From the NCBI GenBank assembly GCA_035576005.1, contig DATLXH010000033.1, positions 1 to 37,992 of the forward strand: 37,992 bases of DNA, written 5' to 3'. Below the pieces are notes generated by a model that did not search any database, was not told where the DNA came from, and was given only the letters and a program-made list of their open reading frames with translations. This DNA comes from DATLXH01 sp035576005 (GTDB lineage Bacteria > Acidobacteriota > Thermoanaerobaculia > Gp7-AA8). Positions 19,261 to 26,712 of the stretch are shown in pieces. How positions within the stretch are numbered: position 1 is the stretch's first letter; the number at the start of each line of letters is the position of its first letter. The position numbers and the translations under genes are program-made.

Positions 19261-19479
19261 ATGAGCAGAACACTGACGAAAGAGGAAATCGGAGAGCTTT
19301 CGGCCGCGCAGCGGCTCGAGCTGATCGACGTGTTATGGGACAGCCTCGCTCCGGGGGATGTGCCCGTGCCGGAATGGCACAAGCGTCTGCTGGACGAGGC
19401 GCTCGACGAATACGAACGCGATCCCGATGAGGGCCGCTCATGGGAAGATGTCCGGGATGAGATCTTCCTCAAGCAATGA
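19261..19479 (+). CDS. addiction-module antitoxin (RelB-like, putative addiction module component family)
   Basis: This 72-residue acidic protein starts MSRTLTKEEIGELSAAQRLE and contains LIDVLWDSL and the C-terminal pattern W-D-V-R-D-E-I. It matches the small antitoxin family usually placed directly before a RelE/ParE toxin. A purine-rich AAGGGGG lies about 10 bases before the ATG. The stop overlaps the next start (ATGA at 19476-19479). The ORF is intact although its toxin is broken. Its start codon directly abuts the right edge of IS copy 1, so its expression signals may lie within IS-shared DNA. Confidence 0.85.
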   Translation: MSRTLTKEEIGELSAAQRLELIDVLWDSLAPGDVPVPEWHKRLLDEALDEYERDPDEGRSWEDVRDEIFLKQ

Positions 19480-19669
19480 GTTTTGAAGTTCGCATCCGGT
19501 CGCGCGCGAGGCGGGACATCCAGATGGCGCACGAATGGTACAGCCAGCAGTCCACGCGGCTTGGTGAGCGGTTCGGCGACGAGTTGGCGGTGGTCATTCG
19601 AACCATCACCGCGTCAGAGTGCTGCGCGTCCTGGACCAGAGGCGCAATCCGAATGAATGGCGGAAATGA
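19476..19669 (+). pseudogene. RelE/ParE-family toxin, internally deleted and frameshifted
   Basis: The first 46 or so residues (MSFEVRIRSRARRDIQMAHE, then WYSQQSTRLGERFGDEL) are a standard ParE/RelE N-terminus. At about 19616 the frame jumps. The +1 frame then reads VLRVLDQRRNPNEWRK and a stop at 19667-19669, which is the usual C-terminal end of this family. The normal middle section is missing here. A segment resembling it lies further downstream (19717-19814). The original frame runs to 19754 as non-homologous sequence. A working toxin is unlikely. Confidence 0.8.
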
Positions 19670-19791
19670 AGGCAAGAGTTCTTCTTTTCGCTGCCCTCCT
19701 GGCGCTGTCAGCGACGACGATCGAGAGGCCGCTGGTCTACCAGAAAGTGCATGAGGAGATCCGCCGGGCGATGACGCATACCTTTCCGTAA
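19666..19791 (+). pseudogene. chimeric short ORF: signal-peptide-like start joined to a displaced RelE middle segment
   Basis: An ATG overlapping the toxin stop (ATGA at 19666-19669) starts MKARVLLFAALLALSATT, which looks like a secretion signal. The frame then continues as IERPLVYQKVHEEIRRAMT and HTFP before TAA. The second half matches the central strand-helix of RelE/ParE toxins (the position of 'P..Y..V...IRRA....FPY'). Past the TAA the sequence reads AIYYTVRG, again RelE-like, so a Tyr codon has probably become TAA. It appears to be a rearrangement product rather than a functional gene. Confidence 0.65.
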
Positions 19792-19857
19792 GCGATCTAC
19801 TATACGGTACGCGGCCGCTATCCGCCGCCTCGCGATGAGGGGCTGTGAGAATGCCGG

Positions 19858-20238
19858 TTAGTGCGTTGAGCCCTCGAGGCGCTCGACGCGTGCCAGCAGG
19901 TCGGACAGGCCACCCTCCAACGCGCGCACCCGGCGATCGAGTTCGGCGTGGGAGAACTTGATCATCGCCTGGGTTTCGGCGAAACCGCGGCGCATGTCCT
20001 GGCGGGTTTCGTCATGCTCGCGTTCAGATTTCTCCTCGAGCTGCACGACAGCCTCCGCGACCAGCGGAAATTTGGTCTCGAGACGCTCAATGGTCACATC
20101 GAAATGTCGGCGCACTTCCGTCACGCCTGAGTCCATCTTCTGCTCGACGCGTTGCACGCTCGCATCGAAGTGAATGCGCATCTCCGCGGCGCTCGCACCC
20201 AGCAAACGCTTCAGATCATTCTCGTCCATCGGCGACAT
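19858..20238 (-). CDS. small coiled-coil protein, function unknown
   Basis: The protein is about 126 residues from ATG 20238 (MSPMDENDLKRLLG); the second ATG at 20229 is equally plausible. It is strongly charged with heptad-like spacing of hydrophobic residues throughout (for example VTIERLETKFPLVAEAV, ELDRRVRALEGGLSDLLARV), so it is probably one long parallel coiled coil. No enzyme motif or signal peptide is visible. The left edge of IS copy 2 lies 53 bases upstream of the start and may have replaced its original promoter. Such proteins occur alone in many genomes and the family is not assigned here. Confidence 0.7.
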   Translation of the reverse strand: MSPMDENDLKRLLGASAAEMRIHFDASVQRVEQKMDSGVTEVRRHFDVTIERLETKFPLVAEAVVQLEEKSEREHDETRQDMRRGFAETQAMIKFSHAELDRRVRALEGGLSDLLARVERLEGSTH

Positions 20239-20291
20239 CTTACTATGCGTGACCTGTCGTATTTTCCAGTCGGTAGAATCGAAGAATTGGC

Positions 20292-21587
20292 CCTGTAGTA
20301 CCACAATGGGAATTGCGTGCGGCGTTTTTCGGAGGATTTGCGCGCCAAGACTGGCCAAACCGGCGGCGATTCGCGTTTCTGTGACGCTCTCGCCAGTGTC
20401 TGATGGTCAACGAGTGACGCGCGCGCACACTTCGGGCGTCTCGAGGCAAGTTCGACGAGAACATTCCAAGAGTGCGGAGCTTCTCCATGAATGAGAGACC
20501 CGTGAATTGAGAACCACGATCGGTGACGAAGTGCTTTGGCGCTCCGTACCGATGAAGGGCGTTCTCTACGAGCAGAGCAATCTCCTCACTCGTCGGTTCC
20601 TTCGGGAAGACTTTGAACGCGAGCGGAAACCGGGAGTAGACGTCGAGAATGACGACGAGCTTAAAGATCCAGATTCTCAAGAAGCTCGGTACGTCGGTGA
20701 TGTCGGTCATCCAGATGTGGTTCGCCTCTTTGGCGCGGAGCACTACACCAGGCTCGTCACGTTTTGGAGTTTGGCTCGGAGCGGGAGCTGGCAGCAAGAC
20801 AGGATTCTTGCGATACCGGCGCACGGTCTCGGTGCTGAGTTTCTTGCCGGCTCGTACGAGCATCTGGGCGATCGTCTTGCTGCCGCCGACGCCCATCTGA
20901 TCGAGAAGCGCGACGAGTTCTCTTGTGACATCGTCAAAGGAACGAACCGGCGGGGTCGCTTTGAGCAGGGAGCCGACAGTGTTTTTGTCCGGTTCACGAG
21001 TGGCTTCGCGAGTCTAGCGCCCGATCGTCTGAGCGTCGACCATGAACAGGGCGGCCGCCGCCTCATAGGTATGGGCGTATGTGCGCAGGAAGACCACAAT
21101 CCGAAATCGCTCTTCGGGTGTGTAATGCTGCCGCTCGGCCGGAGCCATGCGGAGAATGCGGCCGCGAATGATGTCGAGCGTCTCGCGCAGCTCGGCAATC
21201 ATGATCTCAGCCTGGCCATGTTCGGCAAAGCTGTTCGCGAGAGGATCGCGCGATTCGCGCCAATGACCGAGGGCCAGACCTTTGGCAAGGAGAATGAGCT
21301 CCTTCATCCGAAGAAGAAGCCCGAGGTGTTTCGGGCAAAAGTTCCGGCTCTTCGCGAGTGCAGCCAGAGCACGCGCGTCCATAGCCGGCTCGCCGGGCGA
21401 GCCGGTCAGTGAGGGTGAGAGCAAGGGTGGATTTCCTTTCTGGACGGGATGCGTAGGGAGGTTAGAGGACGATCTCAAGCACGGACTCGGAAAGCAAGAT
21501 GCCGTGGTTCGCGTCACAAGCGGCGGCTGTCCGCCGAAGGCGCGAACGCAAAAGCACATTCGCGTGAAAGGGGGATAAGATCAAGCG
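20292..21587 (-). mobile_element. defective insertion sequence, copy 2 (C-terminal deletion and nonsense codon)
   Basis: It has the same left and right edges as copy 1 and is otherwise highly similar. It lacks the segment corresponding to 18156-18541 of copy 1, with the junction at about 20461/20463. It carries the 407 bases (20861-21267) that copy 1 lost. Combining both copies predicts an ancestral element of about 1.68 kb. Like copy 1, its right edge runs straight into the start codon of a toxin-antitoxin antitoxin gene. Confidence 0.85.
20462..21380 (-). pseudogene. DDE integrase-core transposase, copy 2 (amber stop, truncated core)
   Basis: Reading leftward, the N-terminus MDARALAALAKSRNFCPKHL begins at about 21380 and continues through a helix-turn-helix-like region (FRIVVFLRTYAHTYEAAAAL, then DAQTIGR) to an in-frame TAG at 21014-21016. 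The same frame then resumes (TREATREPDKN, later MGVGGSKTIAQMLVRAGKK) into WMTDITD and VTDRGSQFTG. It ends after EKLRTLG where the deletion removes the catalytic Glu. A Trp-to-amber change fits the position. Two of three catalytic acids remain, so the copy cannot transpose on its own. Confidence 0.85.
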
Positions 21588-21781
21588 ATGAGTAGACCGA
21601 TCCCGAAAGAAGAAGTGCGACGGCTTCTGGATACGCTTCCAGACAATGCCTCGTACGAAGATATCCAGTACCACATCTATGTCCAGCACAAGATCGATCT
21701 GGGGCTCGAAGCCTCCGAGCGAGGCGACTTATTTCTGATGAGGAGATCGAGCGGCGGATCGTGCAGTGGGCTGGCGAGTAA
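21588..21781 (+). pseudogene. antitoxin of a second RelBE/ParDE-like pair, frameshifted
   Basis: The ATG at 21588 starts MSRPIPKEEVRRLLDTLPDN, followed by ASYEDIQYHIYVQHKID, the start of a common antitoxin family. After residue 'ERGDL' (about 21731) the reading frame is wrong. Shifting by one base gives ISDEEIERRIVQWAGE and a TAA at 21779-21781, the expected acidic toxin-neutralising tail. A single missing base explains it. The uncorrected frame ends at 21812. Its start codon abuts IS copy 2. Confidence 0.8.
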
Positions 21782-22082
21782 GGTGGACCACGCCCGCGTG
21801 GGCGGATGTTGAGGCGGCGGCGAGGTTCATTGCGCGCGACTCGCCGCGATTCGCAATGGTCCTCCAGCGCGACGCGCAGGCGGCGGCTCAATCGTTGTTC
21901 GGTTCGCCACGCGTGGACGCATTGTTCCTGAGCGCGATGACGAGCATTTGCGGGAACTGTTCGTGGGGAGTTACCGTCTGCTCTACAAAATCGAGTCGGA
22001 CGAGGAGGTCCATGTAATTGCTTTCATTCATGGCGCGCGCGATCTCGCCGCGCTGATCTCCAGCCGAGTTGAACGCACATGA
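21766..22082 (+). pseudogene. RelE/ParE-family toxin of the second pair, frameshifted
   Basis: A GTG start at 21766 overlaps the antitoxin tail and gives MGWRVRWTTPAWADVEAAA, a RelE/ParE N-terminus. Near 21900 the frame breaks. The corrected frame reads RFATRGRIVPERDDEHLREL, then FVGSYRLLYKIE and VIAFIHGARDL, the family's conserved second half, ending with TGA at 22080-22082. Toxin and antitoxin both carry single-base frame errors, so the pair is dead unless these are sequence errors. Confidence 0.82.
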
Positions 22083-22336
22083 CCAGGAAGCTTCTATTGT
22101 TCGCTTACACCTGTCTGCTTTTTTTGGCGGTGGCAGACGCGAACGCCGGATGGAACTCGGGGTCGAGGATGAGACCGAACTTTGCCTGGGACGGTGCGGG
22201 CAGGACCACCGGCATTGCCACCTCGGGGCGCGCCAGTCACGCCCTGTCCGATTCAACGGGCCGTCTGAAGGAGTCAGACTCCGGCGCCGGAACCGCGACA
22301 GGCGAGACTCTGAGGGTCAGACCGGTCAGACCTTGA
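22079..22336 (+). pseudogene. signal peptide fused to an orphan RHS repeat fragment
   Basis: The ATG overlaps the preceding toxin stop (ATGA). The first 25 residues or so (MTRKLLLFAYTCLLFLAVAD) are a clear Sec signal, followed by a short linker. From about 22181 the sequence FAWDGAGRTTGIATSGRASH closely matches FVWDGAGRTTGVATSGRASH of the giant RHS protein (nt 13471-13560), and the similarity continues as 'SGRL', 'SGAG'. The frame then runs into a repeat end and stops. It is probably the relic of a second RHS-family gene with nearly all of its body deleted. Confidence 0.75.
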
Positions 22337-22470
22337 TTTTTGCCTGGCTCATTCGCAGTGGGTGTTCCCGCGGTTACGAGTTTCGAAACTCCCTCGTGTG
22401 CGTCCGACGATGGCGCGCATCGCGCACCAGTTTGTAATAACTCAGGCAAAAATCAAGGTCTGACCCTCAG
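22310..22470. repeat. 161-bp element bounded by long GGTCAGACC-type inverted repeats
   Basis: The right arm (22443-22470, beginning caggcaaaaatcaaggtc) is the exact reverse complement of the left arm (22310-22345), except for 9 extra bases in the left arm that duplicate cggtcagac. The roughly 97 bases between them contain no plausible gene. The 'tcaaggtctgaccc' end motif and non-coding body suggest a non-autonomous or REP-associated element. The left end supplies the last codons of the RHS relic. Confidence 0.8.
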
Positions 22471-22518
22471 GGGTCTCCCAGTTGTGAATGATCCATGGGA
22501 TTCATGCGCACTCTTTTT

Positions 22519-23043
22519 TCAGGATTTGATCGGAACGCGCTTCCAAAAGCCCCCACGCTCCTCCCATGTATATCGCGGTGTTCCGTTCACTTTGTGAATG
22601 GTCGTGTCGGTCATGACCAGCTTTCCGTTCTTCTGTTTGAGAAAGAAGTCTACGTCGACCTTCTTCCCGTCTGACGAGTTGAAATCAACGCACGCAAAAT
22701 AGGTTTCAGGGTCGAGCTGGGTCAGCTTGTCAGAATGAACCCGGTCGAGTTTCAATCGCCAGGTTTTCTTCGTCACCGAATCTTTGATCTTGAAGAAGCC
22801 ATTTCCTGCTTTGGTCTTCGCCGCAATCTGCGTCTTGATCGCATTCTCCAGATCGGTCGTCGTGAACGCTTTCTTCGCCGCGTCGGACTTCGGGTGCTCA
22901 GCCTTCTTGGGATGTTCTTTGTTTTCCTTGGCCGGATGCTCCTGCTTCTTGGGATGCTCCGGGTGTTCCTGCGCAAATACAACGTTGCCTGCGAATAGAT
23001 AGGCCAACGCAGTCACGGCAAAAAATTGGCCGTCAAGTCTCAT
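22519..23043 (-). CDS. secreted protein with EHPKK-rich segment, function unknown
   Basis: The 174-residue protein has a strong ribosome-binding site (AAGGAGG, 23048-23054) 5 bases before ATG 23043. Residues 1-24 form a signal peptide ending VVFAQ. Residues 25-55 are a low-complexity run of EHPKK/EHPAK units that may bind metal or act as a flexible linker. Residues 58-170 form a compact domain of mixed strand and helix (AFTTTDLENAIKTQI, YFACVDFNSSDGKKVDVDFF, TIHKVNGTPRYTWEE). I do not recognise the family. The FVDFFL/TIHKVNG pattern is reminiscent of secreted beta-sheet domains without catalytic residues. Confidence 0.85.
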   Translation of the reverse strand: MRLDGQFFAVTALAYLFAGNVVFAQEHPEHPKKQEHPAKENKEHPKKAEHPKSDAAKKAFTTTDLENAIKTQIAAKTKAGNGFFKIKDSVTKKTWRLKLDRVHSDKLTQLDPETYFACVDFNSSDGKKVDVDFFLKQKNGKLVMTDTTIHKVNGTPRYTWEERGGFWKRVPIKS

Positions 23044-23145
23044 AACGCCTCCTTATAGGTTGTTTGATGAGATTCAAGTCCATCAGTTTCTACAGAAAAG
23101 TTCTTGCGGGCTCATTATAGGTGGTTCGCCTGCACCAGTGTGGCG

Positions 23146-23178
23146 CTTGTAATAACTCAAGCAAGAATCAAGGTCTGA
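23146..23178. repeat. partial copy of the 22310-22470 repeat end
   Basis: cttgtaataactcaagcaag followed by aatcaaggtctga matches the right end of the element at 22310-22470 (tttgtaataactcaggcaaa, aatcaaggtctga) with a few substitutions. Only the right half is present. It lies about 70 bases upstream of the IS110 transposase start, so the IS110 element may have inserted into or beside this repeat. Confidence 0.75.
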
Positions 23179-23245
23179 TACGCATATAGCAGGCGATCGA
23201 CGATTCGCGCGAGCGGCGTACGATCGACACCGAAAGGAGCCTGCG

Positions 23246-24123
23246 ATGAATACTTATGCTGCGATCGATCTTCACTCGAACAACGGAGTACTCACGATCA
23301 TTGACGAGACCGATATGGTTCTGCGGCAACGGAAGCTTCCCAACGAACTGAGCGCATTCGTAAAGGAGCTCTCGCCGTTTCGCGACACGCTGAAAGGGGT
23401 AGCCATCGAGTCGACGTTCAACTGGTACTGGCTCGTCGATGGACTGATCTCGCATGACTTTCCGACGACGCTGGTGAACACGTCCGCGATTCAACAGTAC
23501 AACGGACTCAAACGCACCGACGATCAGTACGACGCGTGGTCGCTCGCCCACATGATGCGTCTGGGTATTCTACCGACAGGACACATCGTGCCGCGGCAGG
23601 AGCGCGCCGTGCGCGATCTGTTTCGGAAGCGACTCCGTCTGGTGCAACAGCGCACCGCAAACATCCTGAGCATTCAGAACCTGGAGCAAGAAACCGGGGG
23701 ACGAAAATCGCAGTGAAGGAAGTCAAGAAACTCACTGCAGTGCGAGTGCACGAGCTGTACGACAACGACGATCTCGCTCTGGCGATTACGACGACGCTCA
23801 ATGTCATCACCGCGCTCACCGAGCAAATCAATGCTCTCGAGAAAGCAGTCCTGCGGAAAGCGAAGTTGCGTCCGGAGTTCGAGCTGCTCCGAACGGTGTG
23901 GGGCATCGGAGAGATTCTCTCGCTCACGATCATGTACGAGGCTGCCGGCATTGCGCGTTTCGCCTCAGCAGGCGACTTCGCATCGTATGCGCGATGCGTC
24001 GACGCTACGCGCACGTCGAATGGGAAGAAGCAGTCGGAGAACAACGGGAAGAACGGGAACCGCTATCTCGCCTGGGCTTTCATAGAGGCGGCGCATTTCG
24101 CGGTGAGAGCGTATCCAGGCGGG
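23246..24123 (+). pseudogene. IS110-family transposase, frameshifted and C-terminally truncated
   Basis: The start has a good ribosome site (AAGGAG about 10 bases upstream). The N-terminal DEDD domain is recognisable: AAIDLHSNN (Asp), GVAIESTFNWYWLVD (Glu), and RTDDQYDAWSLAHMM (Asp pair). At about 23683 the frame shifts by one base. The downstream frame continues ARNRGTKIAVKEVKKLT, then LRTVWGIGEILSLTIM and the transposase_20-type NGKKQSENNGKNGNRYLAWA. The protein is cut off after HFAVRAYP, where a GGGTCA-type repeat begins at 24124, so the conserved C-terminal 'RKALA' helix is missing. Confidence 0.88.
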
Positions 24124-24439
24124 CTGACAAGGGTCAACCTTCAAACCTCAAACCCTTCAGCCAATGCCGAGGCCCCACGAATGAGTGGGAGTCTGGGGAC
24201 TAACGCAAATTCGACCATAACCGCCCCTCGAGCCTTTCTCCTCAGTGCCCGCACGTCTGCTGCGCAACGGTGCGTTCCCGTCGCGCGAGCGGTTGGCAGC
24301 TCTGCCGGCACGCGAAAAAGGCAGGACTGCCTCTGCCCGCGATAGCTCTATTTCCTATTCATAGTTGACGACGTGGAGGGATCTGAGGCCCGTTCTACTC
24401 GGGGCGTCATGATGTTGCTTGTCGCCTTATCATTCGTCC
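24124..24439. other. intergenic stretch beginning with a repeat end
   Basis: The first 27 bases (24124-24150, ctgacaagggtcaaccttca and on) match the right end of the repeat at 27164-27353, differing only around 'aa/gg'. No gene was recognised in the remainder. One frame reads on from the IS110 relic to 24345 and a second is open across 24250-24350, but neither resembles a known protein nor has a start signal. Confidence 0.6.
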
Positions 24440-26254
24440 ATGCTTACTCGTGGATTACAGCTCGTCCTTCTGTTCACGCTGCTACTCACGCCGGTCCTCG
24501 AGGCGCGCGTCGTTCGCGTCGAGGTCGCCTCGCGGTCGGACATCGCGTATGGCTATGAACGGATCGAGGCGAAGGTGCACTTTGCGATCGATCCGGCAAA
24601 TCCGCACAACCGGGTGATCGCCGACCTCGAGCATGCGAGCAGTCATCAATTCGCTGCGGACCTTGTTCTGCTCCGTCCCAAACATGGCGGTAACGAGACA
24701 CTGTTTCTCGAGGTGCCGAACCGTGGAGGGCTCGGGCGCTTCTCCGATCCCGCCCGCGATGCGTTCCCGTTTCACCGCGGCTACACACTGGCCTGGCTCG
24801 GCTGGCAGTTCGACGTGCGCGACGAGGCGGGGCGGCTGAGATTTGATGCGCCGGTGGCAAAAGGCATTCGCGGCAAGGTTCGCAGCGACTTCATCGTGGA
24901 AGAGCCGACAGCGGAACATACGATCGGTCACCAGATCCAGGGCACGATCGGCGGGAAGGGTTACCCGGTCGCCGATCGGCGCGATGCCACACTCACCGAG
25001 CGAGACGACGTGACGTCTCGCCGCCGTACGATTCCGCGCAGGCGGTGGCGTTTCACGAGCGACACAACCATCTCCCTCGATGGCCGCTTCGTCCCGGGCA
25101 GGATTTACGAGATCACCTACACCGCCTCGAATCCTGCAATCGTCGGAACCGGACTAGCAGCGGTGCGCGATTTCGTTTCATACGTCAAACACTCGGGAGA
25201 TGCGATCGCGCCGGTGAAGACGGCGTACGGGTTCGGCATCTCTCAATCGGGGCGCTTTCTTCGTCACATGCTCTTCGAGGGTTTCAATGCAGACGAGGAA
25301 GGGCGGCAGGTGTTCGACGGGCTTCTCGTCCATGTCGCAGGCGCTGGGCGAGGCAACTTCAATCATCGTTTCGCGCAGCCTTCGCGCGACGCTCAACCAA
25401 TCGTTCCGGCGTTCTACCCCGTCGACGTTTTCCCGTTCACTGATCTGCCGACCACCGATCCGGTTACCGGCAGGACCGCTGGTCTGCTCGACCGGGCAGT
25501 CGTGCAGAAGGTCGTTCCGAAGATCTTCTACATGAACACCGCGTACGAGTACTGGTCACGTGCCGGCTCGCTGATCCATACGACGCCTGACGGAACGCGC
25601 GATGTGGAACCGGCTCGTACGTCACGCATTTACATGCTGAGTGGTCATGGCCACGTCGGCGGCGGCTTCCCTCCGATGAAGCCTCGCAATGCACAGCAGC
25701 TGCAGAACTTCCTGAATTACTGGCCGCTCACGCACGGACTCATCGATGCACTTGACGGATGGGTAAAGAAGGGGACGGAGCCACCGCCCAGTCGGTACCC
25801 TCGAATCACGGAAGGAACACTCATCCGCGCGAGGGGTGTGCCGTTCGCCTACGACCCGTATCTCGACGAGAAGCCGCGGTACGTGGCGCTCGTGCCCGCA
25901 ACCGATGCGAACGGCAACGACCTCGGCGGCGTGCAGATGCCGATGATCAAAGTACCAATCGCCACATTCAGGCCGTGGAATCTTCGCGATCCTGCTGTCG
26001 GATTTCCGCAGTACCGTGCGAGCTTCGTCGGTTCGGTCGTGCCGTTCCCGCCCAGCGCTCGTCCATCCCGTGAGCTCTACCTCGGGCGCCTCGCGGACGA
26101 GACGTTGAAGCTCGTCGGGGATCGATACCTGTTGCGCGAAGATGTCTACGACGCGCTGGCGCTCGGCGGATCATTTTACGACTGGGTGGTCGCGCAATCC
26201 AGCGCTAACGGCGCCATCACATCGGTGCCGGCCTGTTCGCGAATAGAAAGTTGA
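24440..26254 (+). CDS. secreted alpha/beta-hydrolase-domain protein
   Basis: The 604-residue protein starts at ATG 24440 (MLTRGLQLVLLFTLLLTPVL), a clear signal peptide; an in-frame TTG at 24419 would spoil it. The nucleophile elbow is G-I-S-Q-S-G-R with Ser about residue 270 ('YGFGISQSGRFLRH'), and a downstream S-G-H-G-H-V-G-G is a candidate for the catalytic His region. The overall pattern (WLGWQFDVR near the N-terminus, 'MNTAYEYWSRAGSLIHT', 'KGTEPPPSRYP') matches the large 'alpha/beta hydrolase domain' family (Abhydrolase_10 type), a group with no well-defined substrate. It stands alone between an IS110 relic and a toxin-antitoxin pair. Esterase-like activity in the periplasm is inferred. 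Confidence 0.85.
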   Translation: MLTRGLQLVLLFTLLLTPVLEARVVRVEVASRSDIAYGYERIEAKVHFAIDPANPHNRVIADLEHASSHQFAADLVLLRPKHGGNETLFLEVPNRGGLGRFSDPARDAFPFHRGYTLAWLGWQFDVRDEAGRLRFDAPVAKGIRGKVRSDFIVEEPTAEHTIGHQIQGTIGGKGYPVADRRDATLTERDDVTSRRRTIPRRRWRFTSDTTISLDGRFVPGRIYEITYTASNPAIVGTGLAAVRDFVSYVKHSGDAIAPVKTAYGFGISQSGRFLRHMLFEGFNADEEGRQVFDGLLVHVAGAGRGNFNHRFAQPSRDAQPIVPAFYPVDVFPFTDLPTTDPVTGRTAGLLDRAVVQKVVPKIFYMNTAYEYWSRAGSLIHTTPDGTRDVEPARTSRIYMLSGHGHVGGGFPPMKPRNAQQLQNFLNYWPLTHGLIDALDGWVKKGTEPPPSRYPRITEGTLIRARGVPFAYDPYLDEKPRYVALVPATDANGNDLGGVQMPMIKVPIATFRPWNLRDPAVGFPQYRASFVGSVVPFPPSARPSRELYLGRLADETLKLVGDRYLLREDVYDALALGGSFYDWVVAQSSANGAITSVPACSRIES

Positions 26255-26409
26255 TCCGGTGGAAAATTCTCCAACCGTGGCGCTGCCGTCCCGAGCACCG
26301 ACTGAAGCTCCGACCCGGATCTAACGGCCGGCGGCCGGGCTCGATGCGAGCTCGTTCGACTGCGAAACTGTGACTGCAGGCGTGCTGCAAGAAGGAGCGC
26401 TGGAGTATT

Positions 26410-26440
26410 CCTTACTATCTCGGTAAGGCGTGCTATCCTT
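26410..26440. promoter_or_regulatory. palindromic operator candidate for the vapBC pair
   Basis: CCTTAC (26410-26415) and GTAAGG (26423-26428) form a perfect inverted repeat with a 7-base spacer, and a third half-site-like TCCTTTAC follows at 26436-26443. The palindrome ends 20 bases before the antitoxin ATG. VapB/AbrB-type antitoxins with their toxins usually repress by binding such palindromes over the promoter; TGCTATCCT (26431-26439) could be the -10 region. Direct binding is inferred. Confidence 0.65.
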
Positions 26441-26448
26441 TACTGACG

Positions 26449-26712
26449 ATGAAGAGCACGATGTCTTCAAAGGGTCAGCTGACAGTGCCCATGGAGCTGC
26501 GCCAGAAGCTTGGGCTCGCGGCAGGAACCGTTGTGCAGTTCGAGCTTCGCGGGGGGACTGTTCTCATGCGGAAGGGAACCGCGAAGGATCATCCTGTCGA
26601 CGAGCTGTTCGGTAGTCTCACTCTCGGCAAACCGGTTGACCAGATCGTAGACCAGATGCGAGGACCCCGTCCGTCGCAACGCAGGAAGAAAGCTGCAGCG
26701 CGGACTCGGTGA
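26449..26712 (+). CDS. vapB: AbrB/VapB-type antitoxin
   Basis: This 87-residue protein starts MKSTMSSKGQLTVPMELRQK. The 'SKGQLTVP...R..LGL..G..V.F' pattern is the swapped-hairpin AbrB DNA-binding domain (residues 5-50). The C-terminal half (VDELFGSL..GKPVDQIVDQMRG) is the usual toxin-contacting tail, followed by a basic end. It overlaps the toxin start by 4 bases (GTGA, 26709-26712), so the two are coupled. It probably autoregulates through the palindrome just upstream. Unlike the two RelE-type pairs earlier in the window, this module has no visible damage. Confidence 0.9.
   Translation: MKSTMSSKGQLTVPMELRQKLGLAAGTVVQFELRGGTVLMRKGTAKDHPVDELFGSLTLGKPVDQIVDQMRGPRPSQRRKKAAARTR

Noticed and set aside
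20507..21412. Forward frame of 301 residues across IS copy 2
   Set aside because: It is antisense to the transposase, is mirrored in copy 1, and has no family resemblance.
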